From the NCBI RefSeq assembly GCF_018326005.1, contig NZ_AP021903.1, forward strand, positions 3,009,501-3,073,500: a stretch of DNA of 64,000 bases. The letters are read 5' to 3'. Origin of the DNA: Pseudomonas sp. Seg1 (GTDB lineage Bacteria > Pseudomonadota > Gammaproteobacteria > Pseudomonadales > Pseudomonadaceae). The position numbers were made by a program, and so were the translations under genes. The stretch's first letter is position 1; each line of letters begins with the position of its first letter. Under the pieces are notes generated by a model. It was given only the letters and a program-made list of their open reading frames with translations. It ran no database searches and had not been told where the DNA came from. Shown one piece after another: positions 36,193-45,967 of this stretch.

Positions 36193-39100
36193 TTACACGG
36201 AGAGATCGATCTCGAGCTTGGAGATGAAGGCACTCGGGTTATATTCGTCCACTGTTTTTTGTACGAGTGTGATGTTCGATGCAAACTTCGCAGGATCTGT
36301 TGTTCTCTGATTCAGCAGCGAAACGGTGACTTCTATGCTGTTGGCGTTGTAGAGGGCGGGATTGTCCTGAATAATTTTCGCCAAACTATGACGGACTGCA
36401 TCAAAATTATTTAACTGAGCCAGTTCAGTAGCCTCATAGGTCCTGTGAAGGTGGGAGAGGGCTGGATGGACCATGTCCGGCTTTCTCGCGAGATCTACCA
36501 GGACGGCTACATCCGTTAGTTTATCCCCTTCTTTTGCGTAGAACAGATCCAGTGTGCCGCTACTGCCGTGGGACATTTCATGAATCAAAACGTCAGCGAT
36601 TTTCGAGACTGCATATTTTTCTTTTTTATAGTAGGCATCGAGGTGTTTCGGGTAGATTTTTATAAACCTTTTCATGGAATCGCTGACTAGGAGGCCGCTC
36701 TTTTTGGCGGCCTTCAATTTTTTGTAGTCATGTGTGGATATCGCTGCCAATGCATTCGGGCCGACGTGCCGGAAAGACATATTGGCAACGGAAATGGCAT
36801 CCAGTTCGCTACGCATTGTGCGTAGCGATTTTAACAAGTACCTGATGGCATCGTCTGAGCCTTCGCCCAGCATGTATTTGACGACCAGACGCGTGTTGTC
36901 GTCTGCGCTTTCCAAGAGTTTGATCGCTGTATCCAGTCTGCTCTTGGCAGGGGCAAGTGCCTTCCCCACATAGTGCCGGGTGTAGGCGGTGGGCTTGAGC
37001 TTTCCAAAAAGTCTATGCACCCGGTATGGCAGCAGTTGCACGTTCTTCAGCGCCGGTCCCCAGGCTCCGCCCACGCTCTTGTGGAAGACATGAATCGATT
37101 GGTGGCGTTTGATTACTGCGAGGTCTACGACATCCCCGGCATTCTCGGCCGCGCGCCAGCTGCCATGCTGGAGGTCGGAGCGTTGCAGGGCTTTGACCAG
37201 ATCTCGAGCGTCCGTATGACCGGTAAGTTTTCTGAGCTGTCGAGCGACCGATTCGACCGTGCTTGCACTGTTTTCCCCCAGTAATACCAAGTTGCGATGG
37301 GCCAGCCGATAGCCCTTGCGCGCCAGTTTCGGCAGGCCATCAATCGGGTTTATGAAGGCCAACGCAGCACGCACGGTTGCCTTGGCAACGCCCAAAACCC
37401 TCAATGTGTTCGAAGCCGTTGCGGCGATGACTTTTGCCGAGGCCACGCTGAGGCCGACTACCAGCCCAAGGACTGACAGACCATCGACAATGCAACCGCC
37501 AATACCCTCGCGTACCCGGTGCTCCTCGCCCGATCGAATATCGTTGACACACTTGAAAAACGGCACGGCGACATTGGCGAAATTGATTTGTGTCAGGTCC
37601 CGACGGATACGCATGTGTTCCAGATCTGTCTGGGGCTTGAAGGCAGCATAAAGTTCGTCACGAGTTGCCACCGGATGGCTGGACATGATCGACTTGGTGA
37701 GCTTTTCCAGCGAAGGGGAGAAAAACAGCGAAACGGGATGCAGGTTCTCGGTGCTCGTGTGGAAATGCCAGAGTTTTTCCACCACAACGCTGGACGACTG
37801 GCCACTTCGTGGTTCGCTGCCGTCTCTGTATGCCGCGAAGTCCAGCGGCCAGTCCTGTGCTTCGATTCTGAGCTGAAGGTCATGTTTGGAGCCAACATAG
37901 GCTTTAGTGGGAAAACCATTGATGACTTCACTGCTTTGCAGTTTGTTCGCCAGATCCGGACGTTCACGACACAAACCACGCATGGTGAACATTTCATAAC
38001 AGCGGGTCTCGCCGTTGTATTGGCGACAGAGAAGGAGCCCGTAACGGCCTTTCTCGGCATCACGCTGCAATTGCGACTCTTTCTCCGCTTCCAGATTGAG
38101 GAGGTTGCCGGAGATTTTTCGCAGCGTTGATGTGCGAACGGTGTAGAGCGAAATGTATCCATTCATCAGCGCGTCCCGATCGTCTTTCGGCAGGCAGCAG
38201 ATGGCCATTTTGATCACGGCTGCAAGACCTTCCTGAACACCCGTGTAATACATGTCGAAGGCTTGATCGTACAACGTGTCGGCGTTCTCCAGCTCAGCCA
38301 GGCGGGCAAACGCATTGGCTGGAGGTTGGAAGCCACTCTTGAGCTTGAATCTGCTGGTGAGGCGTCCTTCTTCAACCAGGTCGCCGGAAAGGTACAAATC
38401 GAGCACAGAGAGACGCAGGCGCAAAAGCTCGGACAACGAATATTCATTGAGATCGGCCGCATTGGCGGCGAGATTGTATAAATCAGCGAGCACACCGGTC
38501 GGGGATGAATACCTCAAAGCATCCAGAAAATTGGTTTCCGTGCGCGAGCCGTTGAAGGTGAACTGCAGCGACTTGTGCTCCAGGTAATTGCCCTCTGGCA
38601 TCACCTTTTTCAGTGACTGGAGTCCGAGTTTGCGTCGGTCAGGCGGCGCGGCCAGCAGGCCTGTTTCAGATTGGCGCAATGCATCCATATAACGGTTGAA
38701 ATAAGACGACGCCTTGGTCAGCGAAGCGCTGCCATAGTCTCTGCCAACCTGATAGGCAATGACGCCGTTGAGCACAGCCCAGTTGATGACGGGGATGACG
38801 CCAGTGATTTCCTGCAATTCATTCTGTTCGTACGTCACCGGCGCCAGGTCGGAGAATGCCTTGATCTGCGCATAATCCATCACGCGCGATGTGCCTGGCG
38901 CGACGTGTTCGAGCATCGCTACCGTTTGTGCGATCAGGACCCAACCCGGTTTATCCAGCGTCAAGTCCAGGGGCGCGCCCTGCACCAGCAACTCCGGCGC
39001 CACTTTCGCCAGCAACAGATGGGCAGCCAGCGGCGCGACGTTTTCTTCGATCAGTGCGTGGGTAACCAAATGCGCTTCCAGTTCCTCCCGAACCTGCGCC

Positions 39101-40101
39101 GCGTTCAGCGGCGCATTGGCTGGCCGGTATACGTCATAACCGGCGATCACCGGTTGATCGCTGGCGCCCAGATCGAGCGCCAGCGCGACGGCTGCCATGT
39201 GCATGAGCTGCTCGTCGCCCAGCTGTGCATCATCGAGATCGAGATGCCATTCAAGCCGTTCATGAATGGCTCGGCCCAGCGCTTTGGCGGTTTTACTTCT
39301 CAGGCAACTTGTTAAAAATTTTTCCGAGTGTTCGCGTTTTTCAGACGCTGGAATCAGATTGAAATTAAGAAAGGCAAGTTTTTGCAGAAGACTGGTTTGA
39401 CCCTGGGTTATGTCCCGAGTTACATCCTTGATGATCTGTCGCACATTGTCCGACAGATGAAACGGGGAGTCTTCATGGGCGTCCAGCAATTCCTGAAAGT
39501 CACCCAGTGCGGGACTTTCCGGAAGCTTGAAGGACAGATAAGCGATCAGATTGTGGATGTCGGCGACGGTGGTCGGAAGTATGAAATCTTCAAAGCGCAA
39601 CCATTGTTCCACGCTGAAGTGATCGCCCGAATAAATATGGCCACCGGTAATGCCGGCGAACTCGCCCAGCATGGCCAGTTCCTCGGCCAACGTGGGTTCA
39701 AACTCTATGAACAACTGAACCTGAGTAGTCGCGACGAGCGCGAACACGCACGCTTTTTCATCGACGCAAATCTGCACGTCGGCGGGAAGGGCCTCTTGTT
39801 TGAGGAGCCTGGCGAACGCTGGGCTTGCGACCATTTTTTGCAGGGCAGTGCGTGCAGGATCACACACTTCATCGAAAGCACTGCCTGTCACTCGCGGGAT
39901 AAACCGGTCTTTCAGTTCTACCAGGGGCGTATCGGATATTCCACTGACAACTACATCGGCAACAGCAACGGTGCTGGTGCGATCTTTAATTAATTTGTTG
40001 AGTGACTGAATGACCAGATTTTTTTCGTACTGGTCAGCTATGTCGGTGTTGGAAGCAGTGTCAGTAGCAAAGGTGGGTTTCATTAATTGTGCATCCTGCA
40101 T
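36193..40101 (-). CDS. Large putative toxin with C-terminal zincin-like HExxH motif
   Basis: A 1302-residue protein without signal peptide. The N-terminal two-thirds is helical and shows no known domain I can name. A hydrophobic, glycine/alanine-rich stretch near 885-940 (GGCIVDGLSVLGLVVGLSVASA) could insert in membrane. Near the C-terminus, at residue 1174, VLIHEMSHGSSGTLDLFYA gives a zinc-protease HExxH followed at once by GTxDxxY, the combination used by aspzincin (M35-type) proteases, though the spacing is unusually short. Overall it resembles the large dermonecrotic/insecticidal-type toxins of pseudomonads, by layout only. ATG 40101 is used; ATG 40083, with AGGAT about ten bases upstream, is equally possible. 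Confidence 0.68.
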   Translation of the reverse strand: MQDAQLMKPTFATDTASNTDIADQYEKNLVIQSLNKLIKDRTSTVAVADVVVSGISDTPLVELKDRFIPRVTGSAFDEVCDPARTALQKMVASPAFARLLKQEALPADVQICVDEKACVFALVATTQVQLFIEFEPTLAEELAMLGEFAGITGGHIYSGDHFSVEQWLRFEDFILPTTVADIHNLIAYLSFKLPESPALGDFQELLDAHEDSPFHLSDNVRQIIKDVTRDITQGQTSLLQKLAFLNFNLIPASEKREHSEKFLTSCLRSKTAKALGRAIHERLEWHLDLDDAQLGDEQLMHMAAVALALDLGASDQPVIAGYDVYRPANAPLNAAQVREELEAHLVTHALIEENVAPLAAHLLLAKVAPELLVQGAPLDLTLDKPGWVLIAQTVAMLEHVAPGTSRVMDYAQIKAFSDLAPVTYEQNELQEITGVIPVINWAVLNGVIAYQVGRDYGSASLTKASSYFNRYMDALRQSETGLLAAPPDRRKLGLQSLKKVMPEGNYLEHKSLQFTFNGSRTETNFLDALRYSSPTGVLADLYNLAANAADLNEYSLSELLRLRLSVLDLYLSGDLVEEGRLTSRFKLKSGFQPPANAFARLAELENADTLYDQAFDMYYTGVQEGLAAVIKMAICCLPKDDRDALMNGYISLYTVRTSTLRKISGNLLNLEAEKESQLQRDAEKGRYGLLLCRQYNGETRCYEMFTMRGLCRERPDLANKLQSSEVINGFPTKAYVGSKHDLQLRIEAQDWPLDFAAYRDGSEPRSGQSSSVVVEKLWHFHTSTENLHPVSLFFSPSLEKLTKSIMSSHPVATRDELYAAFKPQTDLEHMRIRRDLTQINFANVAVPFFKCVNDIRSGEEHRVREGIGGCIVDGLSVLGLVVGLSVASAKVIAATASNTLRVLGVAKATVRAALAFINPIDGLPKLARKGYRLAHRNLVLLGENSASTVESVARQLRKLTGHTDARDLVKALQRSDLQHGSWRAAENAGDVVDLAVIKRHQSIHVFHKSVGGAWGPALKNVQLLPYRVHRLFGKLKPTAYTRHYVGKALAPAKSRLDTAIKLLESADDNTRLVVKYMLGEGSDDAIRYLLKSLRTMRSELDAISVANMSFRHVGPNALAAISTHDYKKLKAAKKSGLLVSDSMKRFIKIYPKHLDAYYKKEKYAVSKIADVLIHEMSHGSSGTLDLFYAKEGDKLTDVAVLVDLARKPDMVHPALSHLHRTYEATELAQLNNFDAVRHSLAKIIQDNPALYNANSIEVTVSLLNQRTTDPAKFASNITLVQKTVDEYNPSAFISKLEIDLSV

Positions 40102-40389
40102 TGAGTGGGTGGAATTGCTTACTTCTGGCCGTTAGTACGAGATGCTGATCAGCATTAACGTGTAATAGCGAGCAACCTCAGAGTAGAGAGCGAGTAAGTG
40201 CGTTGGAAGTCCGAATTCTTTACGGTTTGTTTGTTGTTGCAGGAGGTGGCTTAGATGTTTGGTGTTATGTGCGCAAGTAGCAGATGCTAACAACTAAGTT
40301 ATTGCGTTGGTTGCGAGTTTGATAGTTTGCCTCTGGCCTGGAATGCAATCATGCGACTTGCATTTTTACTCATGTGCAGGAGGTTTTAG

Positions 40390-40961
40390 GAATATCGAAT
40401 TATCAAAATCCGAATTTCGCCCCGTTTGGTGAACTTGCACAGTTACCCGGACTTAAATGTCGATAATGTTGTTTTTATCGGGCGAAGCAGTTTAGACCGA
40501 GACATTCTTTTCTTTCTCAGTGAAAACAGTGCTGAATTTGAGTTTCCCGCCGGTCACGATGCACGCGGCAAGTGTGTTGCAAGCGACGCCGATCTCCCGC
40601 CACGAATAGCCACGCAGTACGATTGTCAGGCCCGGAAAAAGGCTTCGTTTATCAGGGATTTGTCTTTCGGCGAGACAGGCGTGATCCGTTGATCATCTTC
40701 GAGAAGGGGTTTACCCGCCAGCCACTGGACAGTGGTGAATTATTCTCCAGCCTCGATTTCGGTAACGAATCGGTAAGTGCCCCGGAGCATAGCGCGGCTG
40801 CTCAGGATTCTGGCCAAACGCCGGCCCAATCAGAGCCAGCGAAAGGGTCAGTCGATGACATTATCGACTTTAGAGAGCGGCAAAAAGCCAAGCTCGATTG
40901 CATGAATGGTAAAGACTTGAGCAACCAGAAGGGGCGTTCATTCTGGTACCTCGGATAAACG
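40390..40961 (+). pseudogene. Degenerate ORF with ADP-ribosyltransferase-like signature
   Basis: Three overlapping plus-strand frames of about 24, 88 and 128 codons look like one broken gene: a strong AGGAGGT (40377-40384) precedes a frame reading SNYQNPNFAPFGELAQLP with no start codon in place; the next frame carries NVDNVVFIGRSSLDRDILFF; the last reads VYQGFVFRRDRRDPLIIFEKGF. That last motif has the R-x-D-x-R-x-P-x-x-I-F-x-x-G-F shape of the first catalytic block of pertussis-type ADP-ribosyltransferases. The later STS and ExE blocks are not visible. Probably a decayed or truncated toxin relic beside the large toxin gene. Confidence 0.45.
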
Positions 40962-41012
40962 CAACAGAGAGGCTTCAAAGGCGTTCAGGAACCAAACCGG
41001 CAGCGTCGTTTT

Positions 41013-41372
41013 TCAGTCCAGAATGCTTTGGACCTTGTCCCTCAATTGGTCAATCGAAAAGGGTTTGCCGATAATGTGCATGCCTTCTGGCACATCAAGA
41101 CTTTCCGCATAACCGCTGGCAAACAGAATCGGCAGAGCAGGGCGCAGCTTGCGTGCTTCGTTAGCCAGTTCACGGCCATCCATCCCCGGCAAGCCGACAT
41201 CGGTCATCATCAGATCAATGTGCTTCTCCGGATCTTCGAGAATTTCCAGCGCCTGCTCGCTGCCATCCGCCTCCAGCACTGTAAATTCCAATTCCTCCAG
41301 CACATCGACGATCAGCATGCGCACGATGTCATCGTCTTCTACGACAAGGATGGTGGAAGCGGTGGCGGACAT
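41013..41372 (-). CDS. Single-domain response regulator
   Basis: A 119-residue CheY-like receiver with no output domain. Acidic pocket VVEDDD, phospho-acceptor Asp58 in MMTDVGLPGMDG, then FASGYAESL and conserved Lys in IIGKPFSIDQL. ATG 41372 (MSATASTILVVEDDD) is the receiver start. Divergent from the hybrid kinase at 41637, which is its probable partner. The 264-bp gap between them has no clear promoter boxes that I could fix. Confidence 0.9.
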   Translation of the reverse strand: MSATASTILVVEDDDIVRMLIVDVLEELEFTVLEADGSEQALEILEDPEKHIDLMMTDVGLPGMDGRELANEARKLRPALPILFASGYAESLDVPEGMHIIGKPFSIDQLRDKVQSILD

Positions 41373-41636
41373 AATAAAAGCTCTCAAGGATGGAATTTTG
41401 GGGCGCCGGTCGATCAAAAATGCCGGGCTCCTGCATGAGTAAGTGGCGCATAGCCACAAGTTCCCGGCAGGACACAAAAAAGATTAGCTGCAAATGGGCG
41501 CGCAAGGATAACTGTTGGCGGGTCCAAGGGCGCAGGCAAATGTAGGAATTTGCGTCCAAAGTTGTGAGAAAAATGGATCCGCGCGGCTGTTTTGGGGCAA
41601 ACTCTCGGGTTTTCAACAGTTCGACAAGGCTGCCCC

Positions 41637-44600
41637 ATGTCCTCTCCGTCTTCGGTTGATGAGCAACGGTTTCGTAAAATCCTGAGTCGCAACATCAGCC
41701 TGCCCCTGGGCGTTGGTGTGCTCAGTGCCGTCTTCTTCGTTTCGCTGATCACTTATCTGCTGTCGGTCATCCAGTGGGTTGAACACACCGACCGGGTGAT
41801 CAATAACGCCAACGAAGCGGTGAAGCTCACCGTGGACCTGGAAACCGGCATGCGCGGTTTTCTGCTCAGCGGCGACGAGCACTTCCTCGATCCGTACGAA
41901 ACGGCCAAGCCCCGCATCAATGTGGCGCTCAATACCTTGCTCGAACTGACCGCCGACAACCCGGTGCAGACCGATCGTCTGCGTCGTTTGCAAGCCCTGC
42001 AAACCGAATGGGCGAACTATGCGCAGTCGATGATCGATCTGCAGCGTTCCAGTGGCGACTATAAAGCGGCGGTCAAGGCCGGGCGCGGCAAACGCCTGAC
42101 CGACGAGATTCGCAAACAGTTCGAAGACGTGATCGACATGGAGCAGCAGTTGCGCACCACGCGCAACGAAGAAGTGCGCCGCACCACGATCTGGAGCATC
42201 ACCCTTTATCTGTTGTTCGTGGCCGGTATCAGTGGGCTGCTGGCGTACATCGGCCGGCGTGATCTGGTCAATCTGTCTGACAGCTACGGCGCCACACTGG
42301 CGGCGCAGCAGGCCAGTGCCGAGCGTCTGGAGCGTCAGGCGTGGTTGCGTAATGGTCAGACCGAACTGGCCGAGCAGGTGCTGGGGCAACTCACGCTCAA
42401 TCTGTTGGGGCGCAACATTCTGCAGTTCTGCGCGCAGTACCTCGGCACGGCCGTGGCGGCGCTGTATGTCCGTGAAGAGCACGGCGGCCTCAAGCGCGTG
42501 GCTACATATGGCTTCGCGCGCGAGCAGGAAGAACAGGATCAATTGATTTACAGCGGCGAGGGCATTGTCGGTCAGGTGGCGCAACAGGCGCGGCTGACTC
42601 GACTGGATTCGGTGCCAGGCGATTACTTCAAAGTCAGCTCCGGTCTGGGCGAAGGCCTGCCGCGCAGCGTGATGGTGGTGCCGACTACCGATGACGACCG
42701 GGTCAACGGCGTGATCGAACTGGGCTTCTTGCGTCCGCTCAACGACCGCGACGTCGAGTTGCTGGAACTGATTGCCAGCAACGTCGGCACGTCTATCGAA
42801 GCCGCACGCTACCGTCAGCGTTTGCAGGAAGTGCTCGCTGAAACCCAGCAGCTCAACGAAGAGTTGCAGGTGCAACAGGAAGAACTGAAAACCGCCAACG
42901 AAGAGTTGGAAGAGCAGTCGCGGATCCTCAAGGAATCCCAGGCGCATCTGGAAACCCAGCAAGTCGAACTGGAACAGACCAACGAGCAACTCGCCGAACA
43001 GGCGCAGACTCTGGCCGAGCAGCGCGATGCAATGGACCAGAAGAACACCGAGCTGAATCAGGCCCAGGTGCAACTTGAAGAACGCGCCGAAGAGCTGCAG
43101 CGTTCGAGCAAGTACAAATCCGAATTCCTCGCCAACATGTCCCACGAACTGCGCACGCCGTTGAACAGTTCGTTGATTCTGGCCAAGTTGCTCGCGGAAA
43201 ACCCGCAAGACAATCTCAGCGCCGAGCAGGTCAAGTTCGCCGAGTCGATCTACTCCGCCGGCAACGATCTGCTGAACCTGATCAATGACATCCTCGACAT
43301 TTCCAAGGTTGAGGCCGGCAAGCTCGAGGTGATCCCGGAAAACACCAGCGTCGCGCGTCTGGCCGATGGTCTGCGCAGCGTGTTCGAACCGCTGGCGGCC
43401 GACAAGCGCCTGACCTTCAGCGTCGATCTGCTCCCGGACGCACCGGTCACCCTGTTTACCGACCGCCAGCGTCTTGAACAGGTGATCAAAAATCTGTTGT
43501 CCAACGCCGTGAAGTTTACCGAGCAGGGTACAGTCAGCCTGACCATCAGCGGCCAGCCGAACCAGCGCATTGCCTTTATCGTGCGCGATTCGGGTATTGG
43601 CATTGCCGCGGATCAGCAGGAAAGCATTTTCGAAGCCTTCCGTCAGGCCGACGGCACCACCAACCGCAAATACGGCGGCACTGGCCTGGGCCTGTCCATC
43701 TCGCGGGATCTGGCGACGTTGCTGGGCGGTTCGATCAGCGTCAGCAGCGCACCGGGGCAGGGCAGTGTGTTCACGCTGGTATTGCCTCAGCAGTACAGTG
43801 AAACATCTGAAGTGTCGACGGCACCGCTGACCTTCACCCCGCCGGCGCAGATCGTGACGGCGGCCGCTGCGCCGGCGATTTCGGTTTCACCTCTGGCGCC
43901 GGTGCACATCCCGCGCTTTGCCGATGACCGTGACAAGGCGCCGTTTGCCACCCGCTGCATTCTGGTGGTGGAAGACGAGCCGAACTTTGCGCACATCCTC
44001 TACGATTTGGCGCATGAACTCGGCTATCAGTGCCTGGTTGCGCACGGTGCGGACGAGGGGTATGACCTGGCGCGCGAGTTCGTGCCGGACGCAATCCTGC
44101 TCGACATGCGCCTGCCGGACCACTCCGGCCTGACTGTGCTGCAACGCCTGAAAGAACACGCCGAAACCCGGCACATCCCGGTGCACGTGATTTCGGTCGA
44201 GGATCGGGTCGAAGCGGCGATGCACATGGGCGCCATCGGCTATGCGGTCAAACCGACCACCCGCGAAGAGCTCAAGGACGTGTTTGCCCGTCTTGAAGCG
44301 AAGCTGACCCAGAAGGTCAAACGCGTGCTGTTGGTGGAAGACGACGATTTGCAGCGCGAAAGCATCGCACGGCTGATCGGCGACGAAGACATCGAAATCA
44401 CCGCCGTGGGCCTGGCGCAAGACGCGCTGGATCTGCTGCGCACGACGATTTTCGATTGCATGGTCATCGACCTGAAGTTGCCGGACATGCTCGGCAACGA
44501 ATTGCTCAAGCGCATGTCCACTGAAGACATCTGCTCGTTCCCGCCGGTGATCGTTTACACCGGTCGTAACCTGACCCGCGATGAAGAGGCCGATCTGCGC

Positions 44601-45134
44601 AAGTATTCGCGCTCGATCATCATCAAGGGTGCGCGCTCGCCGGAACGCCTGCTTGATGAAGTGACACTCTTTTTGCACAAAGTCGAATCGCAGTTGTCCC
44701 ATGAGCGGCAGAAGATGCTCAAGACCGCGCGCAGTCGCGACAAGGTCTTTGAGGGGCGCAAAGTTCTGCTGGTGGACGACGATGTGCGCAACATCTTCGC
44801 CCTGACCAGCGCGCTGGAAACCAAAGGCGCAGTCGTGGTGATCGGTCGTAACGGCCGTGAGGCGATTGATAAATTGAATGAAGTCGAGGACATCGACCTG
44901 GTGCTGATGGACGTGATGATGCCGGAAATGGATGGTTTCGAAGCCACCATTGAAATCCGCAAGGATCCGCGCTGGCGCAAACTGCCGATCATTGCGGTTA
45001 CGGCCAAAGCCATGAAGGACGATCAGGAGCGCTGCCTGCAAGCGGGCGCCAACGATTACCTGGCCAAGCCCATCGATCTGGATCGCCTGTTCTCGCTGAT
45101 TCGCGTGTGGTTACCGAAGATGGAACGTATTTAG
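41637..45134 (+). CDS. CHASE3-GAF hybrid histidine kinase with three receivers
   Basis: A 1165-residue membrane sensor. Order: TM1 (about 24-46), CHASE3-type extracytoplasmic domain (about 50-180; ETGMRGFLLSGDE), TM2 (about 183-203), GAF domain (about 248-390), long coiled coil (395-490; repeated Q-L-x-E and E-E-L), HisKA with His503 in NMSHELRTPLN, HATPase with NLLSNAVKFTEQ and DSGIGI (about 610-735), then receivers with acceptors Asp823, Asp945 and Asp1092. It likely senses an extracytoplasmic signal and phosphorylates its own receivers and neighbours. ATG 41637 has AAGG seven bases upstream. The 3' end overlaps no gene but CheR follows within 20 bases. Confidence 0.95.
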   Translation: MSSPSSVDEQRFRKILSRNISLPLGVGVLSAVFFVSLITYLLSVIQWVEHTDRVINNANEAVKLTVDLETGMRGFLLSGDEHFLDPYETAKPRINVALNTLLELTADNPVQTDRLRRLQALQTEWANYAQSMIDLQRSSGDYKAAVKAGRGKRLTDEIRKQFEDVIDMEQQLRTTRNEEVRRTTIWSITLYLLFVAGISGLLAYIGRRDLVNLSDSYGATLAAQQASAERLERQAWLRNGQTELAEQVLGQLTLNLLGRNILQFCAQYLGTAVAALYVREEHGGLKRVATYGFAREQEEQDQLIYSGEGIVGQVAQQARLTRLDSVPGDYFKVSSGLGEGLPRSVMVVPTTDDDRVNGVIELGFLRPLNDRDVELLELIASNVGTSIEAARYRQRLQEVLAETQQLNEELQVQQEELKTANEELEEQSRILKESQAHLETQQVELEQTNEQLAEQAQTLAEQRDAMDQKNTELNQAQVQLEERAEELQRSSKYKSEFLANMSHELRTPLNSSLILAKLLAENPQDNLSAEQVKFAESIYSAGNDLLNLINDILDISKVEAGKLEVIPENTSVARLADGLRSVFEPLAADKRLTFSVDLLPDAPVTLFTDRQRLEQVIKNLLSNAVKFTEQGTVSLTISGQPNQRIAFIVRDSGIGIAADQQESIFEAFRQADGTTNRKYGGTGLGLSISRDLATLLGGSISVSSAPGQGSVFTLVLPQQYSETSEVSTAPLTFTPPAQIVTAAAAPAISVSPLAPVHIPRFADDRDKAPFATRCILVVEDEPNFAHILYDLAHELGYQCLVAHGADEGYDLAREFVPDAILLDMRLPDHSGLTVLQRLKEHAETRHIPVHVISVEDRVEAAMHMGAIGYAVKPTTREELKDVFARLEAKLTQKVKRVLLVEDDDLQRESIARLIGDEDIEITAVGLAQDALDLLRTTIFDCMVIDLKLPDMLGNELLKRMSTEDICSFPPVIVYTGRNLTRDEEADLRKYSRSIIIKGARSPERLLDEVTLFLHKVESQLSHERQKMLKTARSRDKVFEGRKVLLVDDDVRNIFALTSALETKGAVVVIGRNGREAIDKLNEVEDIDLVLMDVMMPEMDGFEATIEIRKDPRWRKLPIIAVTAKAMKDDQERCLQAGANDYLAKPIDLDRLFSLIRVWLPKMERI

Positions 45135-45151
45135 TGGAGTGCAGTGATTCA

Positions 45152-45967
45152 GTGGAACGGAACAGCGAGATCGAATTGCGGCTGTTGATCGAGGCCATTT
45201 ACCTCAAGTACAGCTACGACTTCCGCGATTACTCCGGCGCTTCGATCAAGCGTCGAGTACTGCACGCGTTGAACCAGTTCGAGTGCGCGACCATTTCGGC
45301 CTTGCAGGAAAAAGTCCTGCATGACCCGACCGCGTTCATGCAGCTGCTGCAATTGCTGACGATCCCGGTCAGTGAGATGTTTCGCGATCCGTCGCACTTT
45401 CTTGCCATTCGCAGGGAAGTGGTGCCGCTGCTCAGAACCTATCCGTCGATCAAGATCTGGATCGCCGGGTGCAGCACGGGCGAGGAGGTCTATTCGATGG
45501 CGATTCTGCTGCGCGAAGAGGGCCTGCTCGATCGCACGATTATTTACGCCACTGACATCAACCCGCGCTCGCTGGACAAGGCCAAGCAGGGGATTTTCTC
45601 GATGGAAAACGTCCGTGCCTACACCGCCAACTACCAGCAGGCCGGTGGTCAGCGTTCATTTGCCGACTACTACACGGCCGCTTATGGTTACGCGATTTTC
45701 GACAAGAGCCTGTGCGAGAACGTGACGTTCGCCGATCACAGTCTGGCCACCGACAGTGTGTTCTCTGAAACCCAGTTGATTTCCTGTCGCAACGTGCTGA
45801 TCTATTTCAACAAGAAACTGCAGGATCGAGCGTTCGGGCTGTTTCACGAGTCGCTGTGTCATCGTGGTTTTCTAGTGCTTGGCAGCAAAGAGACGCTGGA
45901 TTTTTCCAGTTATGCCAACCAGTTCGAAGCGCTGGTGAAACAGGAACGGATCTACCGCAAATCATGA
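45152..45967 (+). CDS. CheR-type methyltransferase
   Basis: A 271-residue S-adenosylmethionine-dependent protein-glutamate methyltransferase of the CheR fold. N-terminal helical part (ELRLLIEAIYLKYSYDFRDYS) and SAM-binding core: IWIAGCSTGEEVYSMAI, IIYATDINPRSLDKAKQGIF, LISCRNVLIYF and GFLVLGSKETLD. Missing is any receptor gene nearby. GTG 45152 (MERNSEIELRLL) is preferred; GTG 45134 and 45107 are open too, the latter overlapping the kinase. Coupled to the CheB gene by an ATGA overlap. Confidence 0.92.
   Translation: MERNSEIELRLLIEAIYLKYSYDFRDYSGASIKRRVLHALNQFECATISALQEKVLHDPTAFMQLLQLLTIPVSEMFRDPSHFLAIRREVVPLLRTYPSIKIWIAGCSTGEEVYSMAILLREEGLLDRTIIYATDINPRSLDKAKQGIFSMENVRAYTANYQQAGGQRSFADYYTAAYGYAIFDKSLCENVTFADHSLATDSVFSETQLISCRNVLIYFNKKLQDRAFGLFHESLCHRGFLVLGSKETLDFSSYANQFEALVKQERIYRKS

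Noticed and set aside
34909..36414. 501-codon frame on the plus strand
   Set aside because: Antisense to the glycosyltransferase and the toxin gene end; the opposite strand has clear family motifs.
41613..43208. 531-codon frame on the minus strand
   Set aside because: Antisense to the hybrid kinase; no domain or signal seen.
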